DNA from: Enterococcus sp. PF1-24
GTDB taxonomy: Bacteria > Bacillota > Bacilli > Lactobacillales > Enterococcaceae
Reading direction: 5' to 3'
DNA length: 55,329 nt
Assembly (NCBI RefSeq): GCF_029893325.1
Contig: NZ_JARXWL010000021.1
Coordinates: 1-55,329, forward strand
In this document: in pieces, positions 46,101 through 55,234 of the stretch
How the letters are laid out: the number at the start of each line of letters is the position of its first letter
Position numbering within the stretch: position 1 is the stretch's first letter
Translations under genes and position numbers: made by a program
Notes under the pieces: model-generated
The model's database searches: none
What the model was told of the DNA's origin: nothing
What the model saw: only the letters and a program-made list of their open reading frames with translations

Positions 46101-47936
46101 ATGAATATGAATGATATGCAAAAACGGCAAAAGAAAATTCGTAACTTTTCAATTATTGCCCATATTGACCATGGAAAATCAACTTTAGCCGATCGGATTT
46201 TAGAAAAGACAAATACCGTAACTTCTCGTGAAATGCAAGATCAACTCCTTGATTCTATGGATTTAGAACGTGAACGTGGGATTACCATTAAATTAAATGC
46301 AGTTGAATTAAACTACACTGCTAAAGATGGCGAAACTTACATCTTCCATTTAATTGACACTCCTGGACACGTGGATTTTACTTATGAAGTTTCTCGAAGC
46401 TTAGCGGCTTGTGAAGGTGCCGTTTTAGTTGTGGATGCGGCTCAAGGGATTGAAGCGCAAACTTTAGCCAATGTTTATTTAGCTTTAGATAACGATTTAG
46501 AGATTTTACCCGTTATTAATAAAATCGACTTACCGGCAGCTGATCCTGAACGTGTTCGTAAAGAAATTGAAGATGTCATCGGCATTGATGCTAGCGAAGC
46601 TGTTTTAGCCAGCGCCAAAGCTGGTATTGGTATCGAAGAAATTTTAGAACAAATCGTTGAATATGTGCCAGAACCAAGTGGTGATCTTGAAGCACCTTTA
46701 AAAGCTTTGATTTTTGACTCAGTTTACGATGCTTATCGCGGGGTTGTTTTAAATATTCGGGTCATTGATGGCGTAGTTAAACCTGGCGATAAAATTCAGA
46801 TGATGAGTAATGGCAAGACTTTTGAAGTTAGTGAAGTTGGGGTCTTCTCTCCTAAAGCCATTCAAAGAGATTTTCTGATGGTTGGTGATGTAGGTTATAT
46901 TACTGCCAGCATTAAAACCGTTCAAGACACTCGTGTTGGTGATACCGTAACTTTAGCCAATAATCCAGCTACGGAAGCTTTAGACGGCTATCGTCAAATG
47001 AATCCGATGGTTTATTGTGGTTTGTATCCAATCGACACTTCTCGCTACAATGACTTGCGGGAAGCTTTGGAAAAATTACAGTTAAATGATGCAGCATTAC
47101 AATTCGAACCCGAAACTTCGCAAGCTTTAGGCTTTGGTTTCCGTTGTGGATTCTTAGGTTTATTGCATATGGATGTGGTGCAAGAGCGTTTAGAGCGTGA
47201 ATTTAATTTAGAGTTAATCACCACTGCCCCATCAGTAATTTATCATGTAAATAAAACCGATGGCAGCCAAGTAATCGTTGATAATCCTGCTGATTTTCCA
47301 GAACCGGTGACGATTTTAAATGTTGAAGAGCCTTATGTTAAAGCTCAAATCATGGTTCCAAATGATTATGTTGGGGCTGTAATGGAACTTTCACAACGAA
47401 AACGTGGCGAATTTGTTACCATGGATTATTTAGATGATTATCGTGTCAATGTAGTTTACGAAATTCCTTTATCAGAAATTGTTTTTGATTTCTTTGATAA
47501 ATTAAAATCAAGTACCAAAGGCTATGCTTCCTTAGATTATGAAATGGCTGGTTACCGCCAAAGCAAGCTAGTTAAAATGGATATTCTGTTAAACGCTGAA
47601 AAAGTAGATGCTTTAGGCTTTATCGTTCACCGTGATTTTGCTTATGAACGTGGCAAACTAATTGTTGAAAAATTAAAAAAATTAATTCCACGCCAACAGT
47701 TTGAAGTTCCTATTCAAGCAGCAATTGGTCAAAAAATTGTTGCCCGTTCTGATATTAAAGCCCTGCGCAAAAACGTTTTGGCTAAATGTTACGGCGGCGA
47801 TGTTTCTCGGAAGCGTAAATTATTAGAGAAACAAAAAGAAGGTAAAAAACGCATGAAACAAATCGGCTCTGTTGAAGTTCCACAAGAAGCCTTTATGGCT
47901 GTTTTAAAAATGGATGACGATGATATTAAAAAGTAA
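46101..47936 (+). CDS. lepA: elongation factor 4 (LepA)
   Basis: A 611-aa ribosome-associated GTPase that can move translocated ribosomes back. The G motifs are intact: AHIDHGKST (G1), [11 protein letters not shown] (G3) and [10 protein letters not shown] (G4). Domain II, the EF-G-like III and V domains ([13 protein letters not shown]), and the LepA-specific C-terminal domain ([20 protein letters not shown]) follow. Start ATG 46101 with AGTAGGA about 10 nt upstream; an ATG at 46107 is possible. A TATAAT box at 46012-46017 is the likely -10. Confidence 0.97.
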   Translation: MNMNDMQKRQKKIRNFSIIAHIDHGKSTLADRILEKTNTVTSREMQDQLLDSMDLERERGITIKLNAVELNYTAKDGETYIFHLIDTPGHVDFTYEVSRSLAACEGAVLVVDAAQGIEAQTLANVYLALDNDLEILPVINKIDLPAADPERVRKEIEDVIGIDASEAVLASAKAGIGIEEILEQIVEYVPEPSGDLEAPLKALIFDSVYDAYRGVVLNIRVIDGVVKPGDKIQMMSNGKTFEVSEVGVFSPKAIQRDFLMVGDVGYITASIKTVQDTRVGDTVTLANNPATEALDGYRQMNPMVYCGLYPIDTSRYNDLREALEKLQLNDAALQFEPETSQALGFGFRCGFLGLLHMDVVQERLEREFNLELITTAPSVIYHVNKTDGSQVIVDNPADFPEPVTILNVEEPYVKAQIMVPNDYVGAVMELSQRKRGEFVTMDYLDDYRVNVVYEIPLSEIVFDFFDKLKSSTKGYASLDYEMAGYRQSKLVKMDILLNAEKVDALGFIVHRDFAYERGKLIVEKLKKLIPRQQFEVPIQAAIGQKIVARSDIKALRKNVLAKCYGGDVSRKRKLLEKQKEGKKRMKQIGSVEVPQEAFMAVLKMDDDDIKK

Positions 47937-47945
47937 AAAGATTAT

Positions 47946-47978
47946 AAAAAGCAATTCTTTTCTTAGAATTGCTTTTTT
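47946..47978 (+). terminator. lepA terminator
   Basis: AAAAAGCAATTCT (47946-47958) and AGAATTGCTTTTTT (47965-47978) form a perfect stem with a T-run. Confidence 0.92.
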
Positions 47979-47983
47979 ACTAC

Positions 47984-48012
47984 TTGCAAAACGAACATAC
48001 GTTTGTTATAAT
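47984..48012 (+). promoter_or_regulatory. promoter with SOS (LexA) box in the spacer
   Basis: TTGCAA (47984-47989), a 17-bp spacer and consensus TATAAT (48007-48012). The spacer holds CGAACATACGTTTG (47992-48005), matching the Gram-positive LexA/DinR box CGAACRNRYGTTYC in all but the last base. Bound LexA would occlude the promoter. Confidence 0.78.
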
Positions 48013-48030
48013 CTTTTTGAGGTGAACAGC

Positions 48031-48300
48031 ATGATTTCAAAAACAGGAATTGTATCTAAAATCAAAATACTTAAATTATCCAAGTCCCCACTAATACGCT
48101 TTTCTCTAGATGATACCAATTGCTTGATTGCTGTTCATAGCCTCAATTTTTTTGCTGAAGTCAGCAATGGGATGCGTCTTACAATTACTGGTGATTTTAA
48201 TCAACGACAACAATTTGTTGTGCGGAAATATTGTCTGCATAGTCAACCAGAAATTATTATTCAATTTGAAAAAATTGCTAGTTTAATGAATAAAGGCTAA
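48031..48300 (+). CDS. small SOS-regulated OB-like protein, 89 aa
   Basis: A monocistronic small gene with its own promoter and SOS box. The start is ATG 48031, after AGGTGA; the frame is open upstream into the lepA terminator, without support. The product begins GIVSKIKILKLSKSPLIRFS, then LDDTNCLIAVHSLNFF and GMRLTITGDFNQRQQFVVRK: alternating strands with a Gly turn as in an OB-fold nucleic-acid-binding domain. I do not recognise a named family. The regulation implies a role in DNA damage, perhaps single-strand DNA binding or modulating a polymerase. Function is an inference. Confidence 0.7.
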   Translation: MISKTGIVSKIKILKLSKSPLIRFSLDDTNCLIAVHSLNFFAEVSNGMRLTITGDFNQRQQFVVRKYCLHSQPEIIIQFEKIASLMNKG

Positions 48301-48345
48301 TCTTCAAACAGTTCCTCCCTGCTTGAAGATTAGCCTTTATTTTTT
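48292..48345. terminator. bidirectional terminator
   Basis: AAAGGCTAATCTTCAA (48292-48307) pairs perfectly with TTGAAGATTAGCCTTT (48323-48338), with a T-run beyond. It overlaps the end of the SOS-boxed gene and serves the convergent gene at 48344 as well. Confidence 0.92.
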
Positions 48346-49393
48346 ATAATTTATTGCGTTTAAAATAACTTTTCCTTTGTAAATCAAGCTTACGCCAGCA
48401 ATATTCACTAATGTTTTTAGGACTTTGCCACTTTTTCATGGCGGTTTTTCTTAGCTGACAATCTAAAACAGCTGGTGGCTGAATATCTAATAAGCGATGC
48501 AGATTATTATTGCGATTGGCATAATTAAATGATTCACCATTAACTATAGCGGCTTCGATTTGCAACTGTTGATCTGCTGATTGCTGCTGATAATAAAGCG
48601 GATCACTAATAATTCGCCCTGCTTCTACCACGAAAAAATCATGGGGCGTTAAAAAGTTTCCTTGACTATCTAAAATAAACTCAGCATGAAAATCAGGCGT
48701 TAAACGTTTACGATTAAGCTTTTTGGCATCAAAGCGACTTCCTTTAATAAATTTATTGTGCAGGCGCCCCCGCTCACCAATCATCTTTTCACCAGCTAAA
48801 CCACCGGCAACAGTTGTTGCCTGAACATAGTTAGCTAACGCAACTTCATCGCTATCCCCCAAAGTTTTAAAATAATTTCTGATATAGGCGATATTATGGC
48901 GATCAAGATACATTCGCAATTGATGAATGCTTTTAGGAAATTGCTGTTCTACTGCTGAAGTAGCTTTTTCATAATCAGCAACCAAACCATCAGGAAAAGC
49001 GGTTTGAACCAACTTGGCTAAATAAACAAAAAATTCGCTATGGGGCGGGATTTTTTCTCCGAACGTATGGGTACCAACTAGTTGCAGCATCTCAAACTGA
49101 TCTATCTCAGCACCTAATTGCGCTAAAATCAATTTTAAGAGTATTCGACTGTTGTTAACATTCAATTCTTGCTGATTAATCATGCCTGCCAACATCTTCA
49201 GATAAAGTTCTGAACCTACCAGATAAGTATCAACATAGTTTTTTTGCAAAAAAACAGCTTGCTGAGATTGATTGACTGGCAAATCTGCAAAAAATACTTG
49301 GCAAGCCCCTTGATTCCAACCAGACTTTTGTAATTTTTGATAATAATATTGTAAATGTGGTTGATTATTTATTTCCTCTAACGACGGACTCAT
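48344..49393 (-). CDS. hypothetical protein, 349 aa (possibly DUF3114)
   Basis: A soluble protein I cannot identify with confidence; the general look (helical N-terminus, then YVQATTVAGGLAGEKMIGER and GRLHNKFIKGSRFDAKKLNR followed by FHAEFILDSQGNFL) recalls DUF3114 proteins of streptococci and enterococci. The C-terminus is basic (RKTAMKKWQSPKNIS...RKSYFKRNK). No signal peptide or membrane segment. I start at ATG 49393 after GAGGTG. The PhzF-family gene lies 13 bases upstream on the same strand, so they form a pair. Confidence 0.6.
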   Translation of the reverse strand: MSPSLEEINNQPHLQYYYQKLQKSGWNQGACQVFFADLPVNQSQQAVFLQKNYVDTYLVGSELYLKMLAGMINQQELNVNNSRILLKLILAQLGAEIDQFEMLQLVGTHTFGEKIPPHSEFFVYLAKLVQTAFPDGLVADYEKATSAVEQQFPKSIHQLRMYLDRHNIAYIRNYFKTLGDSDEVALANYVQATTVAGGLAGEKMIGERGRLHNKFIKGSRFDAKKLNRKRLTPDFHAEFILDSQGNFLTPHDFFVVEAGRIISDPLYYQQQSADQQLQIEAAIVNGESFNYANRNNNLHRLLDIQPPAVLDCQLRKTAMKKWQSPKNISEYCWRKLDLQRKSYFKRNKL

Positions 49394-49406
49394 AAGCACC
49401 TCTCAA

Positions 49407-50285
49407 TTAATAGCTAATCTTAAGTTCTTGGGGATTCATAACGGCGGTGCCAGCTATTTTTACTAATTGTTCACCGTTTTTTTCTGCTATAAAAACTTTA
49501 ACTTCGCCGGCTTTACCAATAAATTCACCTTGATAAATCGTAACGGTTAAACTTTTTTCATTTGGATATAAATATTGTTGAAAATAAGCTCCCATCACAC
49601 CAGAGGCAGTACCAGTTACCGAATCTTCAATCGTTCCCGAAAAAGGCGAAGAAAAATGGCGAGCAACAAATTCTTGTTTTTCTTTATCAATAATCGCAAA
49701 AGGATGAATCGAACTTCTAGGCATTTCTTTTAAAACATCAGGAAATTCTGCTGTCAAAGGCTGCATTTTTGCTAAAACAGCTTTACTTTTAACTGGCACT
49801 AACAAGGTCCATGAACCAGTATTGCCATATTCGATTGGCAACGTTTCTTCTAAATCAGTCGTTTCAATGCCTAAAACTGTACATAACGCTGCTTTTGATT
49901 GCTTAAAGGCAACTTGTTTTAAAGTATCTTGCTCCATGACGATTTGCTGGTTTTCATCAATAGTAATCTTTAACACACCCACACCAGTTTCAATCGTTAA
50001 TTGCTGTTCAACTTTTCCTAGTTCACTTAAATAATGAACTGCCCCTAAAGTGGCATGGCCACAAAGAGGTGTTTCATGCCCTGGCGTAAAGTAGCGCAAG
50101 CGATAATCAGCCAGCTGACTTGGCAAAATAAAAACTGTTTCGTTAAAACCAACTTTTTTGGCAATTAATTGCATTTCGTCTTCAGTTAACTCATTTTCAA
50201 CTAATAAAACCCCTGCTGGATTTCCTTGGTTCACTTCTTTAGTAAAAACATCCACTTGTTGCAATTGAATTATTTTTTCCGCCAT
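49407..50285 (-). CDS. PhzF family isomerase-like protein
   Basis: A 292-aa member of the PhzF family, two diaminopimelate-epimerase-like halves. The signature QVDVFTKEVNQGNPAGVLLV opens the protein, the family Glu is in GFNETVFI, and RYFTPGHETPLCGHATLGAV is the conserved central motif; the second half begins near residue 150 and contains GTIEDSVTGTASG. Length is typical. Family members catalyse isomerisation or epimerisation of small metabolites; the substrate in non-phenazine producers is unknown. GGAG precedes the ATG. Confidence 0.9.
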   Translation of the reverse strand: MAEKIIQLQQVDVFTKEVNQGNPAGVLLVENELTEDEMQLIAKKVGFNETVFILPSQLADYRLRYFTPGHETPLCGHATLGAVHYLSELGKVEQQLTIETGVGVLKITIDENQQIVMEQDTLKQVAFKQSKAALCTVLGIETTDLEETLPIEYGNTGSWTLLVPVKSKAVLAKMQPLTAEFPDVLKEMPRSSIHPFAIIDKEKQEFVARHFSSPFSGTIEDSVTGTASGVMGAYFQQYLYPNEKSLTVTIYQGEFIGKAGEVKVFIAEKNGEQLVKIAGTAVMNPQELKISY

Positions 50286-50364
50286 AGTTTATTCTCCTTG
50301 CAAAATAGGTTTACCTTTTAAAAAGATGGTTGTTAAACATTTTATCATTTCTTCCATAGAAAAA

Positions 50365-50403
50365 AACTGTAAAATTCAATTATTTTCTCGAATTTTACAG
50401 TTT
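50365..50403 (-). terminator. terminator of the dehydrogenase gene
   Basis: AAACTGTAAAATTC (50365-50378) and GAATTTTACAGTTT (50390-50403) form a perfect 14-bp stem just past the stop at 50411; on the minus strand the arm itself ends in TTTTTT. Confidence 0.88.
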
Positions 50404-50410
50404 CAGTCTT

Positions 50411-51505
50411 TTAAATGCCTTTGTCTGCCATAAATGCTTCTAAATCAAGCATCGCTTGTTTAACGATTTCCGGGCTGATTTCTTCTTTCATAAAGTGAAT
50501 TGTTTCATCTTCAATACAAGCTCTAGTGGCAACTGCCATGTATTCTTTTTCAGTTAAATGCATATTCATTGCGGCTAAAGAATGAGGTAACCCTAATTTT
50601 TGATAAAAAGGTAATAATTTTTCGATTTCATGCCATTTCATTTCAATCACTAATTGCACGAAAACACCGTAAGCCACTTTATTACCATGAAGTTGCTGAT
50701 GACTGGCTGGCAATAAAGTCATAGCATCATGAATCGAATGAGCGCCAGCTGTTCTGCCATATTCATCCCCAAAGCCACCAACCATGCCGGCTAATAAGAT
50801 ATTCGTTTCTAAAACATTTAAGAAGGGCTGGCTGATTTCTTGTTTTTCCATGCTAGCTAAAGCCGCTTCGCTGTCTCTTAATAAAACTTCCTGACACTGC
50901 TGAGCTGCATATTCTGCCACCTTGACTTCAATCGGTTTGATTTCCAACTGGGCGATAATAGCATCTGCTTCGTACCATTTCGCTAAAGTATCGCCAATGC
51001 CAGCAACCATTAGCTCAACTGGCGATTCTAAAATTACTGCGGGTTCAATTAAAACTAAAGCGTTGCTGACAGGGAAAAATGCCAAACGCTCCATGACTCC
51101 ATGGTCATCGTAAACAACACTTAAAGGAGTGTATGCCGCACAAGTTGCTGATAAAGTCGGCAACATAATAATTGGCACTTTGGCTAAATAAGCCGCCAAC
51201 TTCCCGCAATCACTGACTTTTCCGCCACCAACCGCAATAATTCCTTGATATTTATTAGTTAAAACTAATTGAGCAAACTTTTCAGCTAACTCATCGGTGC
51301 AATTACCACCGTAATATTCATAATCTACCTCAAACTTTGATAAATCAGGAAAATAATTTTTCACGGCTGCCCAAGATTTTTCCCCATGCAAAACTAATAA
51401 TTTTTTTAAATCACGACGCTTCAAATGATTAGGTAATTGTTGCCAAGCACCTGCTCCGCATTGATATTCTTGTGGTGCCCCTCTTACAATTAATGCTTGC
51501 TCCAT
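50411..51505 (-). CDS. iron-containing alcohol dehydrogenase family protein (GldA/HcxA-like)
   Basis: A 364-aa NAD-dependent dehydrogenase of the GldA-like branch. The nucleotide loop is GIIAVGGGKVSDCGKLAAYL (around residue 90), the substrate-side segment is LPTLSATCAAYTPLSVVYDD, and metal ligands are expected in GIGDTLAKWYEAD, AHSIHDAMTLLP and QQLHGNKVAYG (one Asp, two His), all present. The start is ATG 51505, after AAGGGGAAG. Members oxidise glycerol or hydroxycarboxylic acids; the exact substrate is open. A perfect palindrome lies just upstream (51523-51543). Confidence 0.85.
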   Translation of the reverse strand: MEQALIVRGAPQEYQCGAGAWQQLPNHLKRRDLKKLLVLHGEKSWAAVKNYFPDLSKFEVDYEYYGGNCTDELAEKFAQLVLTNKYQGIIAVGGGKVSDCGKLAAYLAKVPIIMLPTLSATCAAYTPLSVVYDDHGVMERLAFFPVSNALVLIEPAVILESPVELMVAGIGDTLAKWYEADAIIAQLEIKPIEVKVAEYAAQQCQEVLLRDSEAALASMEKQEISQPFLNVLETNILLAGMVGGFGDEYGRTAGAHSIHDAMTLLPASHQQLHGNKVAYGVFVQLVIEMKWHEIEKLLPFYQKLGLPHSLAAMNMHLTEKEYMAVATRACIEDETIHFMKEEISPEIVKQAMLDLEAFMADKGI

Positions 51506-51522
51506 TTTCAATCTTCCCCTTC

Positions 51523-51543
51523 AATTTGTGAATCTCACAAATT
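51523..51543. promoter_or_regulatory. perfect inverted repeat upstream of the dehydrogenase gene
   Basis: AATTTGTGA, 3-bp centre ATC, TCACAAATT: a perfect 9-bp-arm palindrome 18 bases upstream of the dehydrogenase start. The TGTGA/TCACA halves recall CRP/FNR and Rex sites, but the spacing (3 bp) fits neither standard form, so the binding protein is unknown. Confidence 0.55.
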
Positions 51544-51552
51544 TATTCATTT

Positions 51553-51567
51553 AATTTGCAGAAATTT
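51553..51567. promoter_or_regulatory. candidate CodY box
   Basis: AATTTGCAGAAATTT matches the CodY consensus AATTTTCWGAAAATT at 13 of 15 positions. It lies in the divergent region between the dehydrogenase and the amino-acid transporter, a plausible CodY target. Confidence 0.4.
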
Positions 51568-51761
51568 GCATTTTCTTTCAATTTATTCTTTTCCAATAAT
51601 TAAATATATGATATTATAAATCACAACAAATGACAAATGTATTTTTATACAAAAAAGCGTAAATTTTATACCATTTCATAAAAAGGTCAAGTTTTGGCTT
51701 ACAATTTCGTTTTTTTGACAAAAATCAGTTGTTCTTTTACTAAAGATAAGGAGTGAAACAT

Positions 51762-53252
51762 ATGAAAATTTTGAAAAAAATCAGTCGTAGCTTGATGATT
51801 GCTGTAATTTTACTTTTCTCTTTCCTACCATTAACAAGCGTTTCGGCTGAAGAAAGCGATCCTGTTTACCAGCGAATTATGGATAAAGGTGAATTAGTCG
51901 TCGGTTTATCTGCCGATTATGCCCCTTATGAATTCCATACAACCATTGAAGGCAAAGACACGATTGTTGGTTTTGACATTTCGATTGCTCAAAAAATCGC
52001 TGACGATTTAGGGGTTAAGCTAAAAATTGAAGAATTAGGTTTTGATGCCCTGTTAGGTGCTTTAAAAACTGGCAAAATTGATTTAGTTATTTCTGGTATG
52101 GCTAAAACTGCCGAGCGGGAAAAAGAAGTTAACTTTTCTGCTCCCTATATGACCGTTACCCAAAAAGTTTTAGTGCGAGCTGAAGATAAAGACAAATTTA
52201 CTTCAACTGCTGATTTTGACGGCGTTGGTGTTGGTGCCCAAAAGCAAACCACCCAAGAAGAATTAGCGCAAAAAGAAATGACTGGTTCAAAAGTCACTTC
52301 TCTGCAAAAAGTTCCTGATTTAATTACCAATTTAAAAAGTAAAAAAATTGATGCAATTGTTTTAGAAGGGCCTGTGGCGGACGCTTATGCCCAAGCAAGT
52401 TCTGATTTGGCTGTTGCTGAAAAAATCGAATTTATTGACGGTTCTAAACAAACTGCGGTGGCGATTTCTAAAGACGCCCCTGTCTTACTTGAAAAAGTCG
52501 ATGCTTCTATCACTTTAATTACGGAAAATCACCTTTTTGAAACTTATCAAGAAGAAGCTAATGGATTAATGTTTGGTAGTGATTCTGAAGAAAACCAAGC
52601 TGAAGATGAAGGTTTCTTGAAAAAATACTTACCTTATTATGTATCCGGTGCTGGTTATACAGTGCTTTTAGCTTTTGTCGGAGTACTTTTCGGTTCGATT
52701 TTCGGGGCGCTATTAGCCTTTATGAAGTTATCAAAAAACAAACTGATTCGCTTTATTGCTACGGCTTATATTGAATACGTTCGGGGCACGCCTTTATTGG
52801 TGCAAATTTTCATCGTTTATTTCGGTACCGGCGTGATTGGTTTAGAGTTATCTAAATTGATGGCTGGTTGTATCGCTTTATCACTAAACAGTGGTGCTTA
52901 TGTGGCGGAAATTGTTCGGGCTGGGATTAATGCCGTTAACAAAGGTCAATTAGAAGCCGCTCGTTCATTAGGGATGAATCAAACGCAAGCAATGCAATAT
53001 ATTATTTTCCCACAAGCTATTAAAAATATTTTACCAGCTTTAGGAAATGAATTTGTAACAGTAATTAAAGAATCTTCTGTGGTTTCAGTGATTGGTGTAT
53101 CAGAATTAATTTTCCAAACTGGCGTAGTTCAAGGAGCTAGCTTCAAGCCATTTATGCCTTATGTCATTGTTTCCTTAATCTATTTTGTTTTAACATTTGC
53201 ATTATCTCGCCTATTAGGTGTTGCTGAAAGGAGAATGAGTACTAGTGATTAA
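51762..53252 (+). CDS. amino-acid ABC transporter, fused substrate-binding protein and permease
   Basis: A 496-aa fusion as in the GlnP-type importers of lactic acid bacteria. A signal peptide/anchor ([20 protein letters not shown]) leads to one SBP_bac_3 domain (about 35-265, [16 protein letters not shown]... and [20 protein letters not shown]), then a His/Glu/Met-type permease (about 285-496) with the ATPase-contact loop [20 protein letters not shown]. Lactococcal GlnP has two binding domains; this has one. Start at ATG 51762 after AAGGAG. The ATPase gene overlaps its end by 8 bases. Polar amino acid uptake (Gln, Glu, Arg or similar) is likely. Confidence 0.93.
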   Translation: MKILKKISRSLMIAVILLFSFLPLTSVSAEESDPVYQRIMDKGELVVGLSADYAPYEFHTTIEGKDTIVGFDISIAQKIADDLGVKLKIEELGFDALLGALKTGKIDLVISGMAKTAEREKEVNFSAPYMTVTQKVLVRAEDKDKFTSTADFDGVGVGAQKQTTQEELAQKEMTGSKVTSLQKVPDLITNLKSKKIDAIVLEGPVADAYAQASSDLAVAEKIEFIDGSKQTAVAISKDAPVLLEKVDASITLITENHLFETYQEEANGLMFGSDSEENQAEDEGFLKKYLPYYVSGAGYTVLLAFVGVLFGSIFGALLAFMKLSKNKLIRFIATAYIEYVRGTPLLVQIFIVYFGTGVIGLELSKLMAGCIALSLNSGAYVAEIVRAGINAVNKGQLEAARSLGMNQTQAMQYIIFPQAIKNILPALGNEFVTVIKESSVVSVIGVSELIFQTGVVQGASFKPFMPYVIVSLIYFVLTFALSRLLGVAERRMSTSD

Positions 53253-53967
53253 TGTAAAAAATCTGCATAAAACCTTCGGAAAAAACGAAGTTCTCAAAGG
53301 AATTGACTTAGAAGTTAAAGCTGGAGAAGTTGTCGTAATTATCGGCCCTTCTGGTAGCGGTAAAAGTACCTTTCTTCGCTGCTTAAATCTTTTAGAAGAC
53401 CCAACCGATGGTATCATTGATTTTGAAGGTAAAAATCTGTTAGATAAAAGCGTTAATATTGATCAATTACGTCAAAAAATGGGGATGGTTTTTCAAAGTT
53501 TTAACCTGTTCCCCCATAAATCAGTTTTAGAGAATTTAACAATTAGCCCGATTAAAGTCAAAAAAGAAAATCCTGAAGTAGCGAAAAAAGCAGCTTTGGA
53601 TTTATTAGAGCAAGTTGGCTTACAAGATAAAGCTGACAGCTACCCTGCTAGTTTATCAGGTGGTCAACAACAACGGGTAGCGATTGCCCGGGCGTTAGCT
53701 ATGAATCCTGATGTGATGCTTTTTGATGAACCCACTTCAGCGTTAGATCCTGAAATGGTTGGCGAAGTTTTAGCAGTTATGCAAGCTTTAGCTGAAAAAG
53801 GCATGACCATGGTCGTGGTTACTCATGAAATGGGCTTCGCTCGTGAAGTTGCGGATCGCGTAATTTTCATGGATGAAGGCATTATTCAAGAAGAAGGCAC
53901 ACCAGCTGAAATTTTCGGTGCTCCAAAAAATCCAAGAACCCAAGACTTTTTAAGAAAAGTTTTATAA
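53245..53967 (+). CDS. amino-acid ABC transporter ATP-binding protein
   Basis: A 240-aa cytoplasmic ATPase of the polar amino acid (GlnQ/HisP-like) class that drives the fused permease encoded just upstream. Walker [10 protein letters not shown] (about 32-40), Q-loop [11 protein letters not shown], signature [15 protein letters not shown], Walker [15 protein letters not shown] and the switch His in [14 protein letters not shown] are all intact. The start codon is GTG at 53245, within the last codons of the permease gene, with AAAGGAG 11 nt upstream; translation is probably coupled. Confidence 0.95.
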   Translation: MINVKNLHKTFGKNEVLKGIDLEVKAGEVVVIIGPSGSGKSTFLRCLNLLEDPTDGIIDFEGKNLLDKSVNIDQLRQKMGMVFQSFNLFPHKSVLENLTISPIKVKKENPEVAKKAALDLLEQVGLQDKADSYPASLSGGQQQRVAIARALAMNPDVMLFDEPTSALDPEMVGEVLAVMQALAEKGMTMVVVTHEMGFAREVADRVIFMDEGIIQEEGTPAEIFGAPKNPRTQDFLRKVL

Positions 53968-53982
53968 AATAGCAAGATGTAA

Positions 53983-54032
53983 ACACCAGCTCGAAATTTT
54001 TCCAATTGTGGATTATTTCGAGCTGTAGGTGT
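53983..54032 (+). other. strong stem-loop between transporter and aminotransferase genes
   Basis: ACACC plus AGCTCGAAAT (53983-53997) pair with ATTTCGAGCT plus GGTGT (54015-54032, 3-nt bulge). No T-run follows, so it is not an obvious terminator. It may stabilise the transporter mRNA or reduce read-through into the aminotransferase gene. Confidence 0.6.
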
Positions 54033-54072
54033 ATTGTAAAGAAAAAGTTTATTATAAAGGATGTGTTCGTTA

Positions 54073-55233
54073 ATGACTGAACTAGAAGTTGCTGAACGTT
54101 TTAAAACGCCAGCTGAAAATTTATTAATGGAAATTGCCACTTTGGCCAAACAAATGACGGATTTAATTGATTTATCAATTGGAGATCCTGATTTAATTAC
54201 CGACTCAGCAATTATTGAAGCTGCTTTTGCAGATGCTCAAGCGGGCCACACACACTACACTGCTTCAGACGGTAGTGCAGAATTTATTCAAAATGTTGTT
54301 GATTTTTATCAAAAAAAATACAATTTAATTTTCGAAACGACTCAAGTTCGTGGAACAGTTGGCGCCTTGCATGGTATGTATTTGGCTTTACAAGCGATTT
54401 TAAATCCTGGTGATGAAGTGATTATTCACGAACCTTACTTCTCCCCTTACAAAGATCAAGTGATTTTCGCTGGCGGAAAACCGGTTTTTATTCCTACTTT
54501 TGAAAAAGATGGTTTTCAGATTGATGTTGAAGTTTTGAAAAAAGCCATCACTAATAAGACTAAAGCGATTATTATTAACTCACCAAATAATCCAACCGGC
54601 GCAGTCTTTTCACCGGCAACTTTTAAAGCGATTGCTGATGTGGCGATTGAAAATGATTTGTATATTTTATCTGATGAAGTTTATGAAGCTTTTAGTTTTT
54701 ATGAAGAATTTGTACCAATGGCGACTTTTGCGCCAGATCATACGATTACTTTTAGCAGTTTCTCGAAAGCTTTTGCTATGACCGGTTGGCGCATGGGTTA
54801 TATGATTTCACCAGCTAATGTAAATAGCATCGCCAAATTAATCAATGAAAGCTTAACCTACTCTGCTCCGACAATTTCACAAAGAGCGGGAATTTATGCG
54901 TTACAACACGCTGATGAGTTAGTCCCGAAAGTCGTTGACGTTTTTAAAGAACGTTTAGAATACGTGGAAAAACGCGTTGCTGAAATTCCTTATTTAACTT
55001 TATCGCCTGTTAAAGGCACTATGTATGCTTTTATTAATATTGAAAAAACCGGCTTAGATTCAGTGGCTTTCGTTGAAAAAGTTCTAAAAGAAACAAAAGT
55101 TTTAATGATTCCTGGTAAAGCTTTTGGAGAAACGACTGGTGACGGCTATGTTCGTTTAGCAGCCACCCAAAGCCTTGATTGCTTAAAAGAAGCCTTTGAT
55201 CGCTTAGAAAAATTGAAATTTTATCTAAAATAA
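54073..55233 (+). CDS. class I/II PLP-dependent aminotransferase
   Basis: A 386-aa cytoplasmic aminotransferase, fold type I. The substrate-side motif LSIGDPDLIT, the cofactor segment INSPNNPTGAVFS (Asn binding PLP), the Asp/Tyr of YILSDEVYEAF, the Schiff-base Lys in TFSSFSKAFAMTGWRMGYM and the C-terminal Arg in GDGYVRLAA are present. I start at ATG 54073 (family-like N-terminus MTELEVAERF); an ATG at 54061 directly abuts AAAGGA and is less likely. Placed after an amino-acid importer, it probably transaminates an imported amino acid (aspartate/aromatic type). Substrate not certain. Confidence 0.9.
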   Translation: MTELEVAERFKTPAENLLMEIATLAKQMTDLIDLSIGDPDLITDSAIIEAAFADAQAGHTHYTASDGSAEFIQNVVDFYQKKYNLIFETTQVRGTVGALHGMYLALQAILNPGDEVIIHEPYFSPYKDQVIFAGGKPVFIPTFEKDGFQIDVEVLKKAITNKTKAIIINSPNNPTGAVFSPATFKAIADVAIENDLYILSDEVYEAFSFYEEFVPMATFAPDHTITFSSFSKAFAMTGWRMGYMISPANVNSIAKLINESLTYSAPTISQRAGIYALQHADELVPKVVDVFKERLEYVEKRVAEIPYLTLSPVKGTMYAFINIEKTGLDSVAFVEKVLKETKVLMIPGKAFGETTGDGYVRLAATQSLDCLKEAFDRLEKLKFYLK

Positions 55234-55234
55234 A

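Noticed and set aside
47914-48030. Longer start for the SOS-boxed gene
   Set aside because: It would read through the lepA end, the lepA terminator and the promoter; ATG 48031 after AGGTGA fits.
51523-51543. Standard Rex or CRP/FNR site
   Set aside because: The half-sites are similar, but the 3-bp centre gives a spacing different from the usual Rex (18-bp) or CRP (6-bp spacer) operators, so I left the binding protein open.
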